Source of the DNA: Tachypleus tridentatus
Taxonomy: Eukaryota; Arthropoda; Merostomata; Xiphosura; Limulidae
Direction: 5' to 3'
NCBI RefSeq assembly: GCF_004210375.1
Contig: NC_134833.1
Coordinates: 147,614,127-147,678,126 of the forward strand
Length of the DNA: 64,000 bases
Numbering within the stretch: position 1 is the stretch's first letter; every line of letters begins with the position of its first letter. The translations under genes and the position numbers were made by a program. Of the stretch, positions 1 through 12,256 are shown one piece after another. The notes below the pieces were generated by a model. The model was not told the DNA's origin. It ran no database searches and saw only the letters and a program-made list of their open reading frames with translations.

Positions 1-204
1 TATAGTCGTTTACAAATGGTCTATTTTATCACTATTTTATTTAAATTTTAATTTGGGAAATCCATGATAAAAAAAGAATGTTTTGATGCCCACTGACTTT
101 ATCTACAATAAAGACCTACGAGGAAACCACTACAAAGCCAAACAAAGATATAAAAGCAAAGCCAGGGTTTCGTGAACACTCTACCCAAACACCAGCATCA
201 TATA
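1..204. other. Left flank outside the A/B duplication
   Basis: This stretch has no counterpart beside unit B, where a LINE fragment occupies the equivalent place. On the minus strand a short frame reads VWVECSRNPGFAF (about 150-190), which faintly resembles the RRM RNP1 region of SR splicing factors. The similarity covers about ten residues only and does not continue, so no gene is called. Confidence 0.3.
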
Positions 205-540
205 CAATGTTCACACCTTTTGAGAACATCCAACACTGGTACTTGGTTGACCCTAGCCCAAGTGGACCAGCCGAGTGACCGTGGGGGGAGAACCTCAAGG
301 CTAGCCATCTACAGGAATCCAAGGACAAAGTAATGTGGTAAGATTGGACCCCTTAAACACCAGGATCCTGTCATCTCTCTTCAGGGGTCGCCACGAAAAC
401 CCAGAAGAGGTAAACTGAAGAAAGCAGAACTTTCTATGGGAAGTTCTCTCAACATGTACAGGAATCCACATCTAGAGGTTGCAAAAAAGACAAAATACAA
501 TAGGATCATTATTTGCTGCGTAGTTTATAGCACGCTGTGT
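205..540. repeat. GC-richer block, duplicated at 16,226-16,560
   Basis: This block is visibly richer in G and C than its surroundings. It begins at GAGAACATCCAACACTGG and is repeated with scattered substitutions at 16,226. The sequences to its left differ completely in the two places, so its left edge is a real junction. Frames open on both strands are short and not conserved between the two copies, so I see no gene. It could be a fragment of an unrecognised interspersed repeat. Confidence 0.55.
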
Positions 541-1892
541 TCTATTGGTGAATTACAAAAACTTATTTCCCCCAATTTTTTAGTTTACTCAATGTAGGTA
601 CCAAACACTCATTTTATGAGAACCTAAAATAATGAATGCATTTCAATTCTCCATTAAATTCTAACTCACTAATATAGAAACCACACAGTTGCATTTTTTA
701 CTGGCATTTTCCAACCTACAACAAAACTGTTTTGCAACTTCAGGTACAGTTATCATTTAATTAGATTAACAGTCACGTTCAGCACTAAAACATGGCAGTG
801 AATTGCGCAGTTTTCAACTGCTATTTCAAAGTTATACACGTACAATGATAACCTTCATCTGAACGGCACGAGTTTGGTGAAACTCAGTTCAACATTTACA
901 TTCGAGTTATGTTTAAAGCTACCGAAGTGTGCGACACACAGCTCTGAACCAGGTTAGTTGATATATTTTTATTTTTATTCATAGGTTCAACTCTCCTGGT
1001 GCATATGATTTTATATTTTTCATTTCTTAGTTAAGAAAGACAGGGAAATAAAACAATTTCACTACAGCCTATCTCTCATAAATGAATAAAACAATACTTA
1101 ACGGATCGAAGTGTCAAAAGTTTCATATCTAAGAAACTAGTTTCGACCTATTCAAGTGTCCTTTTCATTGTAACATTGTGTTCCGGGAGAAATAAATAAT
1201 GAGAATTATTCCCCATCTCTGAAACTAGTAATATTTAATTTAAAAAAGAAACCCTGTAAAAAACAAAGGAACAAAGAAGGATGTTCAAGCTACTTACGTA
1301 ATGACACACTCCATTTTTCTTTAAATTTAGTTTGTTTTTACAACATTAGCTACAATGCCATTTACAACAATCTTAATGTAGGTTATAAAACTAATGTTAT
1401 CACACTTTATAATTATATAGATCATGTTTCATTGTTAACTTGTTGTATGTGTTTAGAAGTAAGTTAAATATCCTAAATTAGACAAACCTCTGTAAACATG
1501 TTTTGTAATAACTACCAACAAAATCGTTCATGAATAAATCGTTTTATCTTTTTTGAATTTTAAAATATCTTGTGTTTAACTTATGCCAATAAGTTCATCT
1601 TAAAAGACTCTTATAATAACTAACTTTGTTAAATTGTGCGCTAAGTTATTAGTTCTGTTTTTATCGTTACCTTTATCTTGCTTAGAAACTATGGATAAAA
1701 AAAATTATTTGAAACACATATATGTATAGAAATGTAACACATGATATGTTTATATTATCAAACTGATGATCATATTACACTCGTTTATAGAAAAAAATTT
1801 GGATCAATCTGTAAAGTAGTCATTTTAAAGTTTTAGAAACATTTATTAAAATAAGATTTGACAAATCTAATGCTTTATATTATTAATAAGAT
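541..1892. other. 5' flank of transporter copy 1 (duplicated)
   Basis: AT-rich non-coding sequence, collinear with 16,530-17,200 plus 18,760-19,480 in unit B and, more loosely, with 32,640-33,400 plus 34,370-34,590 and 36,980-37,540 upstream of copy 5. Relative to unit B it lacks the Penelope-like element and a little flanking sequence near position 1,190. No coding region is seen. Confidence 0.6.
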
Positions 1893-1906
1893 ATTTTTAT
1901 TCGCAG
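1891..1906 (+). other. Putative 3' splice site upstream of copy 1 start
   Basis: A T-rich tract ends in CGCAG at 1,902-1,906, 27 bases before the ATG. The same pyrimidine-rich tract followed by CGCAG or CGTAG stands at the same distance before the ATG in the other copies. This looks like an intron end, so the visible coding exon may be preceded by an upstream exon (5' UTR or N-terminus). Inferred from sequence only. Confidence 0.4.
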
Positions 1907-1933
1907 CATCTTTGTCGACATACAACTGTGGAC

Positions 1934-2855
1934 ATGAAAACTTCTGACCAAATACTCAGTTTTAAGAAGTTCAAAACTGTTCCTAGAATTGGAATTTTTT
2001 GGGAATGACATCAGGATTCATGTATTCTCTGGCGATCCTGAATTTGAAGCTGGTGTCAGAAATTAGTCCGGCCCAGTTTCTGGTAACTCAAGCTATTATC
2101 CAGAGTGGAATTTATAATGTTTTTATTATTTATTCGAAAGCCTATTACTTCGGAGAAAAAGGAGAAAGAATTATTTTGTTTTTAGAGCTATATTTGGTGG
2201 AATAGTAAAAGCCCTAATGATATACTGTTTTCATTGGCTCCCTCTTGCGGATGCTTACACAATCTATTCCTCTTTTCCAGTGTTCATTAGTTTGCTTGCT
2301 TACTTGGTTTTGAGAGAACCTTGTGGGGCTTACAATATATTCGTCTTAATATTGACGATGACGGGCATTATTTTGATTATCAAACCAACGTTTATCGTAG
2401 GAACGTTTCAAGATATTCATGACGTAGATAATCGGTGGAAAGGAATTACGGTTGGATTTTCAGCGTGTTTATTGAAAGCTTGTTGCTATACAATGGCCCG
2501 TAAACTTCAAAAAACACCACCTCAAGTTGTGGCCGCCATGATGTCTGCCTTTAGCCTAGTTGTGGGAACTTTTCTATTGTTCTTGTTCGAAGAAATTCAA
2601 ATATCATCTTGTGGTAAAAACAATGTTCTTGTTGTGAGTTCTGGCATCTTTATCATGCTCAATCAACTCTTCACCACAACAGCCTTACAAGTGGAAAATG
2701 CTGGAACAGTGTCTGTTGCTGAGACTCTCAATATAATTACAGCCTTTTTGTTCGATATTTTCATATTAAATACCATCGCCGCCTGGTACAGTATTTTTGG
2801 CGCTGTTTTAATTTTAGTTGGTGTTCTTTTAACAACATTAAGAAAAGTGAATTAG
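1934..2855 (+). pseudogene. SLC35G1-like EamA transporter, copy 1 (two frameshifts)
   Basis: A membrane protein of the drug/metabolite transporter superfamily; relatives such as SLC35G1 are multi-pass proteins with two EamA repeats. The reading starts at the ATG at 1,934 (MKTSDQ), runs through the first two hydrophobic segments, and is complete from about 2,190 to the TAG at 2,853-2,855. Recognisable blocks are the conserved HWLPLADA...FPVFISLLAYLVLREP around 2,230-2,320, an IILIIKPTFIVG segment, and a C-terminal half ending LLTTLRKVN. Two single-base losses break the frame: one in a T run at 1,995-2,000 and one in a T run at 2,179-2,183. Both are seen by comparison with copy 3. The second lies in a homopolymer and could be a sequencing error; the first also removes an A. 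It is convergent with copy 2. It may be a dead copy or a live gene with consensus errors. Confidence 0.75.
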
Positions 2856-5800
2856 TTCTTAATATTTCAACATAACAATTTACTTCGTGCTGTTATTAAT
2901 ATTATTTGGTTTCTATTATTTGTGCATAATAACTTTTTTCACTATTTTATTATTATTATTTCAAAGCTTTTGATAACCAATGCTCGTAATGTAGTTCACA
3001 ATATATAGTTTTAACATTGATGCTTGAAGCTAAGTATATTACTTTCGATGGATATTAAATATACTGCAATAATTTTAGTTAGTTTCCATGCTCTTCGCCT
3101 GAGTTTTCTTCACTGAATCATTTTTGAGGAAGATATTGAAGCTACGCCATATTTCTGTTATGGGTTAGATCGATAAATTGTGTTGTATTCGAAGAATAAT
3201 TGACGCTATGAGACAAACAAACCAATGTGGGCGTAAACGTATTTCATAAAACTAAATGACGTAATTCAGGTTATAATCGATCACACATTATGTGAACATT
3301 AACTGTAATTTTAATTAACTCGTTTTAGCCAACAATGTTATTATTATCAATATTATTTTATTTTGAAGTATTAACTAAGAAACCGTACTGTGTTTGTCAG
3401 TCAAAATATCTTTCTATCGTGTTTTATATCACGAACGATTCAAAACAAGTATGTTTCAATAATACTCATTTTTTAAACTGTTTATAGATCAGACATGTTT
3501 TCAATAACATTGTTTTAATTCTTGTAGATCAAACATGGTTTTAATAACACTTTGGTTGTAAACTATGCACTAGCAGTATAAACATGATTTCAATAATATC
3601 CAGTTTTGAAACTTTGCAAACACAAAAGGCTTTTGATACTAAAAAACATGGCTGTTGTAGGCTAGGATACAAATCATGATGTAGCTTTACGCTCATTTAA
3701 AACACATAAACTAGTAAAGAAACAAAATTATAAAAATGAAATATGATTCTAAGTTTACACGTACATACGGTATAGTTGTTATCATATCCAGGTACCAAGT
3801 GCGATGTTCCAGACTGAAACTTCGATAAGCATTTTAATATTGTAATAGTTTCTCTTCACGCTCTAATATTGTTTATATTATATCATTGGAAAACAATAAT
3901 ATTTATGGTGTGTATTAGAGTTTTCGATGTGTATATTTTATATCTCAGAAAAACATATATACGTATGTACATTGTCCATCTACCGGTTGGTAAAAATATG
4001 TTAATATTAAATCTGATATTTAAACTGATTCCGAAAACCAACTAAAAAACACTACACTGAAGAGTTATCTATGTATAACAGAAAAGTAAAAGAAATAGAT
4101 ATGCAAACGATAAAATTTCAATAGTTCCATTCAAAGCTATAATTATGTTATAGTTTATATAAAGGAATTGTGAGATTTGTGAAAATTTAATATATTTAAT
4201 TAGATAAAATCTGTTATTGGTTTAGTTTTATCTATAGTTTTTAGATAAAAAAACACCAATATTAAATAACTAAAAGTAATTAGTTGGACACGGTTAAATT
4301 GATAGGAAAGATTCTGAGCTTATTTTCAATACAATAATAATCCTTCAAATATTGCCTCTTCTATTTCTTCATTGTTAAAAGTGTATTGTGACATTCCCTC
4401 CTGTTCGCTAAATTTCTAGAAGATTCTCGAGTGTAAGAATCAACAACGTATATATGTAGGTAAATAGCAATATTGTAGAATTAGCTGAAATTTCCAGAAA
4501 ATTTCTTCTCAAATATTTTAGTGGTATCTAATGCAACGTGTATATTATTGATTTGCTACAGTGTGTATACTACAGGCCTCGAAAGCTATAATTATGAATA
4601 AAGATTATTTATCGCAAAACAACAAATACTGACCAGAAACATTTATATGTTTCAAACAGTTACAAACTATTTAAACTCAGCGAATTATCATGAAACGTTA
4701 GTATTTCTACTAAAGTATTAACTACTTTCAGCCGTGAAAATCTGACGTGCAAACAGAAAAGAGGTTCATATTTACCTGTTATGTGAACTGTACCGATATC
4801 AACTCGAAATTAATTTTCACACCACATTGAAGACTCATTTGTTTTCTTAGTTTGTAAAATTTTGTTTATCAAATCGTTATCTCTAACAACTGTTTGGGAA
4901 GACAATTATTGTAAATTATGTTATCACTAACATATTAAAATATACATGTGTTAAGAAAGAAAACTGTGTGTATTAATATTGTTGGCAGACCTCATTAATT
5001 ACTACATCTTCAAATTTAATTATTTCTACATTAAAATAAAATTTAACTCAGTTTCAGGATATTTGTTATCAGAATACCTATAATAACAAATTAATGACTC
5101 GCCCAAGATAAATTATAATACGTAACAGTAGAAATGAAAAATGTTTTAGTTTCTGCTGTCAGTGAAAGAGAAAAACTTAAGTTAGAGGTAACGAATATTT
5201 TATTGTTAAAGACAAACAGGTGCACGAAAACGTGTATTGGCAATATGAGCTCTTTGAAAAGAAAAATGCAGAGGTTGTGTGATAAGAAGTGGTGATATCG
5301 TTAGTCGATAGGGTCTCTGATGATGTCATTGAGTTGAAGCTAAAAATATGATGAGGGCATACGAAGTGATTCATTAATATAAGTAACACATCACATTATA
5401 TTCACCGACAAGCATTATCTGGGAACAGCCAATCGGCGGTAGTTGAATTTCCATCTGTAAACAACATAAAATAACTCTTCAGAATATACGTGGGAAATAA
5501 AATATAATATTAGTTGTTCCATATTATTGAAGAGACATTGTTTGACAGAAGAGTAGGATAAACCTGAAAATGGAAAACAATTTTTAGTGTTTAACTCTTA
5601 TGAAACAGATAGTCGAATATTGATTTTATGTACAAGAATGAACCTACAATTACTGTCAAATTGTAATCGTCTGTACACTGATTGAACGTTAAATACCGTT
5701 CGAGATATTCTGAAAAATAATATATGTTTCATAGGCTGGAACGATACATTGCCGTCCCTCTAATTTATACATTGTTGCAGTATAAAAATGAACACACATA

Positions 5801-7685
5801 TATTAGATATGTTAAATATATGTTAGGTAGTGTTAAATTTAAAATTCTGTGTCTATGCTATATGTGCGTTAAGCAAGTTTAATTAGGTGGCTGATGCTTT
5901 TTAGAAAATAAATGTATAAACATTCGACAGATTACTTCAGTGATTTCAAAACTAGAGCTGACAGAAGTTTCATATAGGTGACACTACACGTATAATTAAC
6001 AAAGAAATATTTACAATATTTATTTATTTCAATAAATGTGGCTACATAACAATGTTTATGCTGGAGATGTTTCAAAATCCCAATCTATGATGAACCCATG
6101 ATAGTCCAGAGTGGCTATTATGTAAATTTTCTATTCAGTTGTTAAATGTTGTATATATTTATTTATCAACACTCTTCTCACCTGCTCTGGATATTCAACT
6201 AAACCAGAGATACTTGAACTAATGATAACTGAAGGACTGATGTAATAGAAGTAGTGATGATTATGCAGTATTAAAGTGTTCATTATACCTATAAATATCA
6301 TCCCACCATCATTCCAATAATTCTCTTTTGTTCAACAGTTTTCAGTTACTTTAGTATATTTAACGATACCAATAAGGATTATGGTAAATATGACTAGAGC
6401 TATACACTAGTGTCATTAATATCTTTCAGTTATTTTGTATATATCTCAAACAGTATAATTTTTAGAAGGATTTATGTAACGCATTTAGGATGATGCAGGT
6501 AAACAGACGGATATTTTTCATGTATTAGAGAATTTTTTTGTCAATCATGTGCTCTTTTATAATATGTTTATCTTCTTTCGTTCTTCATACAAAACTAAAC
6601 TAACATTTGAGGGTCCCCTTATGATCTCTAAACCTTATAATATTTAGATTTTTAATTGTTATTGCTCCACAACAAATTGCACTGTAACAAATCAGATACA
6701 CAATGAAAGTTATTTGACTTTTAATCATATTAGACGATTTTTGTCATGGTGTTTGAAAATGAAATTCATTTTATGGAATGAATTTAAACCTTATTTAGTA
6801 AAGAAAAGTATCTCTCATTGTGAGGAATATACATATATTTACTTATAATGGACACAAATTTTTACACAAAACACACTAATGTACACTAACAAATAATTTT
6901 GCGAAATAAATAAATATCAATAATACCCCTTCGTTACGTGGATGGAATGACACCAGTTTGTTGTGGGTGGAAATTTAGGATACAAGCTTTAGTTTCTCTT
7001 CACCTCACTAGGTGATTTAAGATTAATTAGCACCAAAATAAAATATTTTTTATGGTGATCACTACACCATAAAAACATATAAATAAAAAATTTTGTTAAT
7101 TTTCATGCTGATTCCCAAAAGTACCATAAAATAAAAATTTGACATGGACCTTTTGTTTTAGTTATTGATGTCAGACTAGTATAATACATTAGATTATGGT
7201 ATACAATGATGCTGTTAGAGATGTTTTTTTCTCAGAATATACACTTTCATTTATCAATAATTAAAAATAAAATAAACTATAATTCACTGTGGACTATCAA
7301 CTTTTTCCATATAAATATTAAACTCAGTCATTTATGTGGCGTCAAAGAAAGTTAACAACTAATGATGATACGTTACGTATTTAGACAGATTGTGGAAATT
7401 AAATACGTGTGTATGAAACGAAGAGAACTTTTAAAAAATATCTTGTTTATTGGACTTCTTTCTATGTTTTATTATAAGTGCAATACATCATTTTAAAACA
7501 AAAAGCCATATTGCATGTTAATAGAAGTTTCTTGTCTCTAAAACCTCTACAGTTCAGGCACAACCATTTCTATTCTGGAACTGCTGTGTTGAGGAAGAAC
7601 AACCAGATGGACTTACCTTGCCAACTTTAGCTCAACTTACCTTACATTCTTTAAATCGTGTTTATATATTTTATTTATAGAAAGA
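2856..7685. other. 3' flank of copy 1, non-coding
   Basis: AT-rich sequence collinear with 20,446-25,210 in unit B, with small indels. The part next to the gene (about 2,860-3,080) is also an inverted match to the 3' flanks of copies 2 and 4 (10,680-10,860; 29,270-29,440). The part near 4,040-4,370 matches 41,320-41,660 downstream of copy 5. Open frames here are short and not preserved between A and B. I see no gene. Confidence 0.6.
3440..3640 (+). repeat. Degenerate ~40 bp tandem repeat
   Basis: About five imperfect units with the core CATG-TTTCAATAACA followed by a TTTAAACTTTG-like half. The same repeat is found in the 3' flank of every transporter unit: 21,035-21,225, 40,376-40,740, and inverted at 8,780-9,060, 27,335-27,640 and 55,315-55,615. 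Confidence 0.5.
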
Positions 7686-8431
7686 TAAGTACAGCTGCAA
7701 GTATCACACCAGGTTGGCTAACACAGGATATGTGAAATAAAATTAAAGAAAAGCATCACAAATATTAGAATTGAGAATTGACTGGTAGCACGAGACTTTT
7801 ATAATATTATTGAATACCAGAAACGTTGGTGAAACAGGACATCAGAAAGATGTACGATAAAACGACTGGCTGAAAGATTGTAATAAAACATGTTATAAAC
7901 TTTAGAATGTTATTAGAGAGTATAAATTTTTCACTGAGTGAAAATCTCGTGTTCCAAACTTTCACACATTCTTTTTAAACGTTGCTGCTAAGGTGGATGA
8001 GGGCAAGGATGAGGATTTGGTGTATCTGGATTTTCATAAAAGGCTTGTAAAAAATTTATTTCGTTAGATATGGCTAATAAGTAAACTAATTGGACAGGAA
8101 GGTGTCTGGGTGAAAGAGTGTTATTAGAATGGTGTTTTGTTAAACTGGATGAATGTCAGTCATAGAATTATTCCTGTTTTTCATTTACCTTAATGAGGTA
8201 CAAGAAAGAATGTTGATGAAATAAAAATATTACCTGAATTTGTTAATGATGTCAAAGTTTTGGTTATTGCTAGCTTTGAAGAGGATATTGATGGTGTGAA
8301 AAATAGTTTAGATCATTTATTGAGATGAGCAAATAAATGGAACATTGGTTGTAATCATAATAAAACTAACATTATGCATGTAGGTAAAAATAATTTGTTT
8401 CTTTCTTTTTGAATTTTGTGCAAACCTAAAT
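7686..8431 (+). mobile_element. CR1-like LINE fragment (reverse transcriptase), unit A
   Basis: Broken frames read as the middle of a CR1/L2-type LINE ORF2. A linker region (KIKEKHH near 7,740) is followed by an RT block VYLDF near 8,020, then the stretch FVNDVKVL at about 8,240-8,265 where such enzymes have F-ADD-K, and a segment ending NIMHVGKNN at about 8,370-8,400. The catalytic ADD is degraded to VND, and there are stops and frameshifts throughout. The last 26 bases (TTTTTGAATTTTGTGCAAACC) are the tail of a minus-strand SINE that is complete in unit B. The 3' LINE half is missing here, a roughly 940 bp loss relative to 26,040-26,985. Confidence 0.7.
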
Positions 8432-8779
8432 ATATATATATTTCACAAATAGAAAATATACACCCAGAAAACACTAATACATAGCTTAAGTGTAATTGTT
8501 TTTTTCAAGGATAAAGTACGAACAATATTTACAGCGTGAAGAAACACTATTTAAAATTACAATGCCTATCGAAATTCTTTCTTGGAATATTACACCATAT
8601 TGAACCTACACTAAACCTTAAGTATATGCTTGGAATCCTTTTTTGTTTTTCCAATTTTGTATTTTACTATTTTACTAGTTTTGTGTGTTAAGTGACCATA
8701 AAGCAACGTAATTCTTTGTTGCACTGAGCTATACGTATTTAAAGCCTGATTTTACTATAATAAGCCTAACATGTCGCCA

Positions 8780-9060
8780 AAGTTAAAAACTGGTTATTAT
8801 TTATACTATACTTACTGTGCACAGTTTGAAACCTGAGTGTTAGTAAAATCAAGTATGCAAAGTTTAAATATGAGTGTCACTGAAAATATGGTTTCAAAAA
8901 TTGAAAACTATTTGTTATTGATACCATATCTACAATGTTTAAAAGCTTAATTTTGTTCAAAGCGTGTTTGAATAATTTAAAAACTCATTATTATTGAAAT
9001 CATGTTTGTTCTAAAAAGTTTGAAAATTGATTGTTATAGAAATCCTACTGAATTAGTTGT
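8780..9060 (-). repeat. Degenerate ~40 bp tandem repeat (inverted copy)
   Basis: Reverse-complement version of the repeat at 40,376-40,740. Units carry AAAAACTGG-TTATTATTGA-type cores separated by CATG/CATA. It lies in the 3' flank of copy 2, at a distance from the gene similar to that in the other units. Confidence 0.45.
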
Positions 9061-9132
9061 CCACAATAATTGGTTCAATGATTTTAAGAACAGATTTTTT
9101 TAGTTTTAGATAAGAATCGTCAAAAAAGAATA

Positions 9133-9399
9133 GGACCAGCATAGCCAGGTGGGTTAAGTCGTTCAACTCGTAATCTGAGGGTCGCGGGTCCGAGTCCCCT
9201 ATCGTACCAAACATGCTCGCCCTTTCAACCGTGGATGAACCGTGTGACGGTTAATCCCTCTATTTGTTGGTAAAAGAATAGTTCAAGAATTGGCAGTGGG
9301 TGGCCTTCCTTCTTTCTAGTCTTACACTGCAAAACTGATACGGCTAACGCAGATTGTTCTCGTGTAGCTTTGCGCGAAATTAAGAAAAACAAACATAAA
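9133..9399 (+). mobile_element. tRNA-Thr-like SINE
   Basis: The tRNA-derived head (A box AGCCAGGTGGGTTAAG, anticodon-loop region CTCGTAA reading CGT, B box GGGTCCGAGTCCC) is followed by the family body (GTTGGTAAAAGA...TTACACTGC) and the tail AGCTTTGCGCGAAATTAA. The equivalent insertion is at 27,703 in unit B and 55,687 after the gap, so it predates the duplication. The cloverleaf is imperfect and the body is fused to it, so this is not a working tRNA gene. Confidence 0.85.
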
Positions 9400-10039
9400 A
9401 AATATATTGTGAGCCATTAATTTGTATGTTTTGTAAGCTGTAAAATTTACACCTAAAATTAGAACAAAACGATAACAAAATAATTTGAAATATGCCAGGT
9501 AGAATAAAGAAAAGCGACACCTATATGGTTGTTTAGAGACCTTTGAAAGTCATTATTTTACTTTATTAGCTCTCTTCATTCTTCGCTCAATGTATGGTCG
9601 GAGGTATAAATACAACTGAGTTAAGGTTAAATGTAAGTGAATTAAACTTGGTAATTTTAAGAAAATATTTTGTTCAGCACAATGGAATTATCCTCAAGTG
9701 ATGACAACGATTGAAACAGAAGAGTTTTGCTTTTAAAATTAGTACTCTCTTTTTAATTTTAAATACTTCTCAGTATATACGTTGCAACATAAGTACTCAG
9801 AGAAAGTTGATGAAAAAGTTTGGAATACTTTCGATAACCTTATTCACACGATCAGTTACAAATGAGGTTATGATTTAAAACTCGAAAGAAATATATTTTG
9901 GACGACAAATACAATATGATTTATTAGTTACTATAATAGATTTACATTAATATCAAACAACAATGAGTAGTTGGCAAAAAGGGACATCTTAAAAACAAAC
10001 TACACTTTTGAAACATTTCAGTATTTACGATCTAACACA

Positions 10040-10162
10040 TTTTTGAATGTTTGTAATTAAGCACAAGCAAACTAATGAGCTACCTGTGCTCTGTCAACCA
10101 CGGTTATCGAAACTCATATTTTAGCGTTGTAAGTCAGCAGACATACCGCTTTTCCACTGGGG
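10040..10162 (-). mobile_element. Second SINE family, tRNA-Val-like head
   Basis: Read on the minus strand, the segment from CCCCAGTGGAAAAGCGGTAT to the B-box-like GTTTCGATAACC resembles a tRNA with loop CTTACAA (anticodon TAC), followed by a body containing GAGCACAGGTAGCTCATT. Copies are at 28,632 and 56,625. A 72-codon plus-strand frame that crosses the copies in B and C is broken here by TAG, which argues against a protein. Confidence 0.6.
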
Positions 10163-10860
10163 AACAATTTAACACATATAGCAGCAATAAAGAATAGCTT
10201 ATCGTAAGTTCGGGAAAATTATACAATGAGAGACATTCAAGCGAAGGAAAATTCAAAACTACCGCAAATATTTTCCGGACTCAGCAACAAATAATTGGAA
10301 ATATAAAGATTTTGTTTTTAATTCATGGTTTATATAAAACTTTATAAAATTGTAAGCAGATGAACGTACACAAGTTTCAAATATAATGTTGTTTACTTTT
10401 TATTTAAACCATTTCTAACGTAAAAAAATTAACAGTACGAAAGTTTTTCCTTCTTCTATAATTTCTTTTTATTTACTGTAAATTTCTAAAAACAAACACA
10501 TGAAGCACAAATAAACACATGGAAGTTTCGTGAAGAAAAAACGAAGCATGTCTCATTGAAACATAGAAAGTTTATTTTGAGGTCAGAAACGGATCTTTAA
10601 TAACCACGTTCATCAAAGTGAAACAACAAACTCATCACGTGGATATGTATGTCACCATCATTAACTATCGAAAGTTATAGACTTAACTTCAAGCAAAAAT
10701 GTTAAAACTATTTATTGTTAACTACATTACGAGCATCGGTTATCAAAAGCTTTGAAATAGTAATGATAAAACAGTGAAAAAGTTATTAGGCAAAAAATAA
10801 TACAAAACAAATAATATTAATAACAGCACGAAGTAAATTGTTATGTGAAAATATTAAGAA
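10163..10860. other. 3' flank of copy 2, non-coding
   Basis: AT-rich sequence matching 28,744-29,443 in unit B. The last ~180 bases are an inverted match to the 3' flanks of copies 1 and 3, including the AAAGCTTTTGATAACC segment. No gene is seen. Confidence 0.6.
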
Positions 10861-11914
10861 CTAATTCACTTTCCTTAATGTTGTTAAAAGAACATCAACA
10901 AAAATTAAAACAGCGCCAAAAATGCTACACCAGGTGGCGATGGTATTTAATATGAAAATATCGAACAAAAAGGCTGTAATTATATTTACAGTTTGAGCAA
11001 CAGACACAGGTCCAGCATTTTCCACTTGTAAGGCTATTGTGGTGAGGAGTTCATACAGTGTAATACAAATTCCAGAACTCACAACAAGAACACTGTTTTT
11101 ACCACAAGATGATATTTGAATATTTTTCGAACAAGAACAACAGAAAAGTTCCCGCAACAAAGCTAAATGTAGACATAATGGCAACCACAACTTGAGGTGG
11201 TGTTTTTTGAAGTTTACGGGCCATTGTAAAGCTTTATTTGTTTGTTTGCTTGTTTGGGAAATTTGCACAAAGCTACTCGAGGGCTATCTGTGCTAGTCGT
11301 CCCTTATTTCCGAGTCGCACGCCTTACGCGCGTGGCCATGCCAGGCTTGTCATTGTATAGCAACAAGCTTTCAATAGACACGAGAAAATCCAAAAATAAT
11401 TCCTTTCCACCGATTACCTACGTCATGAATATCTTGAAACGTTCGTACAATAAACTTTGGTTTGATAACTAAAATAATGCACGTCATCGTCAGCATTAAG
11501 ACGAATACATTGTAAGCCCCACAACGTTCTCTCAAAACCAAGTAAGCAAAGAAAACTAATGAACACAGGAGAATATAAATAGATTGTGGAAGCATCCGCA
11601 AGAGGGAGCCAATGAAAACAGAATATCATTAGTGCTTTTACTATTCCACCAAATATAGCTCTAAAAAATAAAATAATTCTTTCTACTTCTTCTCCGATCT
11701 AATTGGCTTTCGAATAAATAATAAAAACATTATAAATTGCCCATTGGATAAGAGATTGAGTTACCAGAAACTGGGCCGAACTAATTTCTGACACCAGCTT
11801 CAAATTCAGGATCGCCAGAGAATACATGAATCCTGATGTCATTCCCAAAATAATTTTCATTCCAGGAACAGTCTTGAACTTCTTGAAACTAAATGTCTGG
11901 TCAGAAGTTTTCAT
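10861..11914 (-). pseudogene. SLC35G1-like EamA transporter, copy 2 (dead)
   Basis: Minus-strand relative of copy 3. It opens with MKTSDQTFSFKKFK at 11,914 and closes with LLTTLRKVN and a stop at 10,861. Disabling changes are plain: TAG in place of a tyrosine codon (complement of 11,699-11,701), a second TAG at 11,683-11,685, a +1 shift around 11,546-11,556 (ISFLCLLG instead of ISLLAYLV), a one-base loss just 5' of the SINE in the reading direction, and a 122 bp SINE inserted in the coding region at 11,229-11,350. The +1 shift, the one-base loss and the SINE are shared with copies 4 and 6, so the common ancestor of the minus-strand copies was already inactive. It is convergent with copy 1. 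Confidence 0.9.
11229..11350 (-). mobile_element. Short SINE inside copy 2, with target duplication
   Basis: The tail end (CACAAAGCTACTCGAGGGCTATCTGTGC in sense) is joined directly to the tRNA head (CGCGCGTGGCCATGCCAGGC); the middle of the SINE is missing. It is flanked by the 7-base duplication CATTGTA at 11,222-11,228 and 11,351-11,357. The uninterrupted gene in copy 3 has a single CAATG at this point. The same short form with the same duplication is in copies 4 and 6. Confidence 0.85.
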
Positions 11915-12211
11915 GTCCAGAGTTGTATGTCGAGAAAGATGCTACGAATAAAAATTAAACTATTAATTTGTGTCTATTTGTAATAACTTATTTCTTAATA
12001 TATCATATTAATACAATAAAGCACTACACTTCTCAGATTTTGTTGTTAGTATATATTTCTGAAGAATTGAAACGACTTATTCACGGTTTCATCCTAATTC
12101 CTTTCTAAGGACAAACATAATACAGTCTTCAATGTTTGTAATAATAATATATTAAAAAAATCAACTAACTATAAAGAAAGATGGAGTGTTTCATTATATA
12201 AGTAACTTGAT

Positions 12212-12256
12212 TTGTTTTGAATTTCGCGCAAAGCTACCCAAAAGCTATCTGCGCAT
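12212..12256 (-). mobile_element. SINE tail fragment with target duplication
   Basis: A 45-base piece (TTTTGAATTTCGCGCAAAGCTA and following) of the Thr-type SINE tail lies between GTAACTTGAT (12,202-12,211) and GTAGCTTGAT (12,257-12,266). The equivalent site in unit B near 31,230 reads GAAGCTTGATAAACTG without an insert. It is therefore a unit-A-specific insertion. Confidence 0.7.

Noticed and set aside
5970-5990. ATATAGGTGACACTACACG resembling a phage SP6 promoter
   Set aside because: Imperfect match in ordinary repeated genomic sequence, also present at 23,550 and 51,537; chance resemblance, not vector.
9133-9210. tRNA gene candidates at SINE heads (also 27,703, 37,764, 43,071, 55,687)
   Set aside because: Stems are imperfect, heads are fused to the SINE body and no terminator follows; they are retroposed tRNA-derived sequence.
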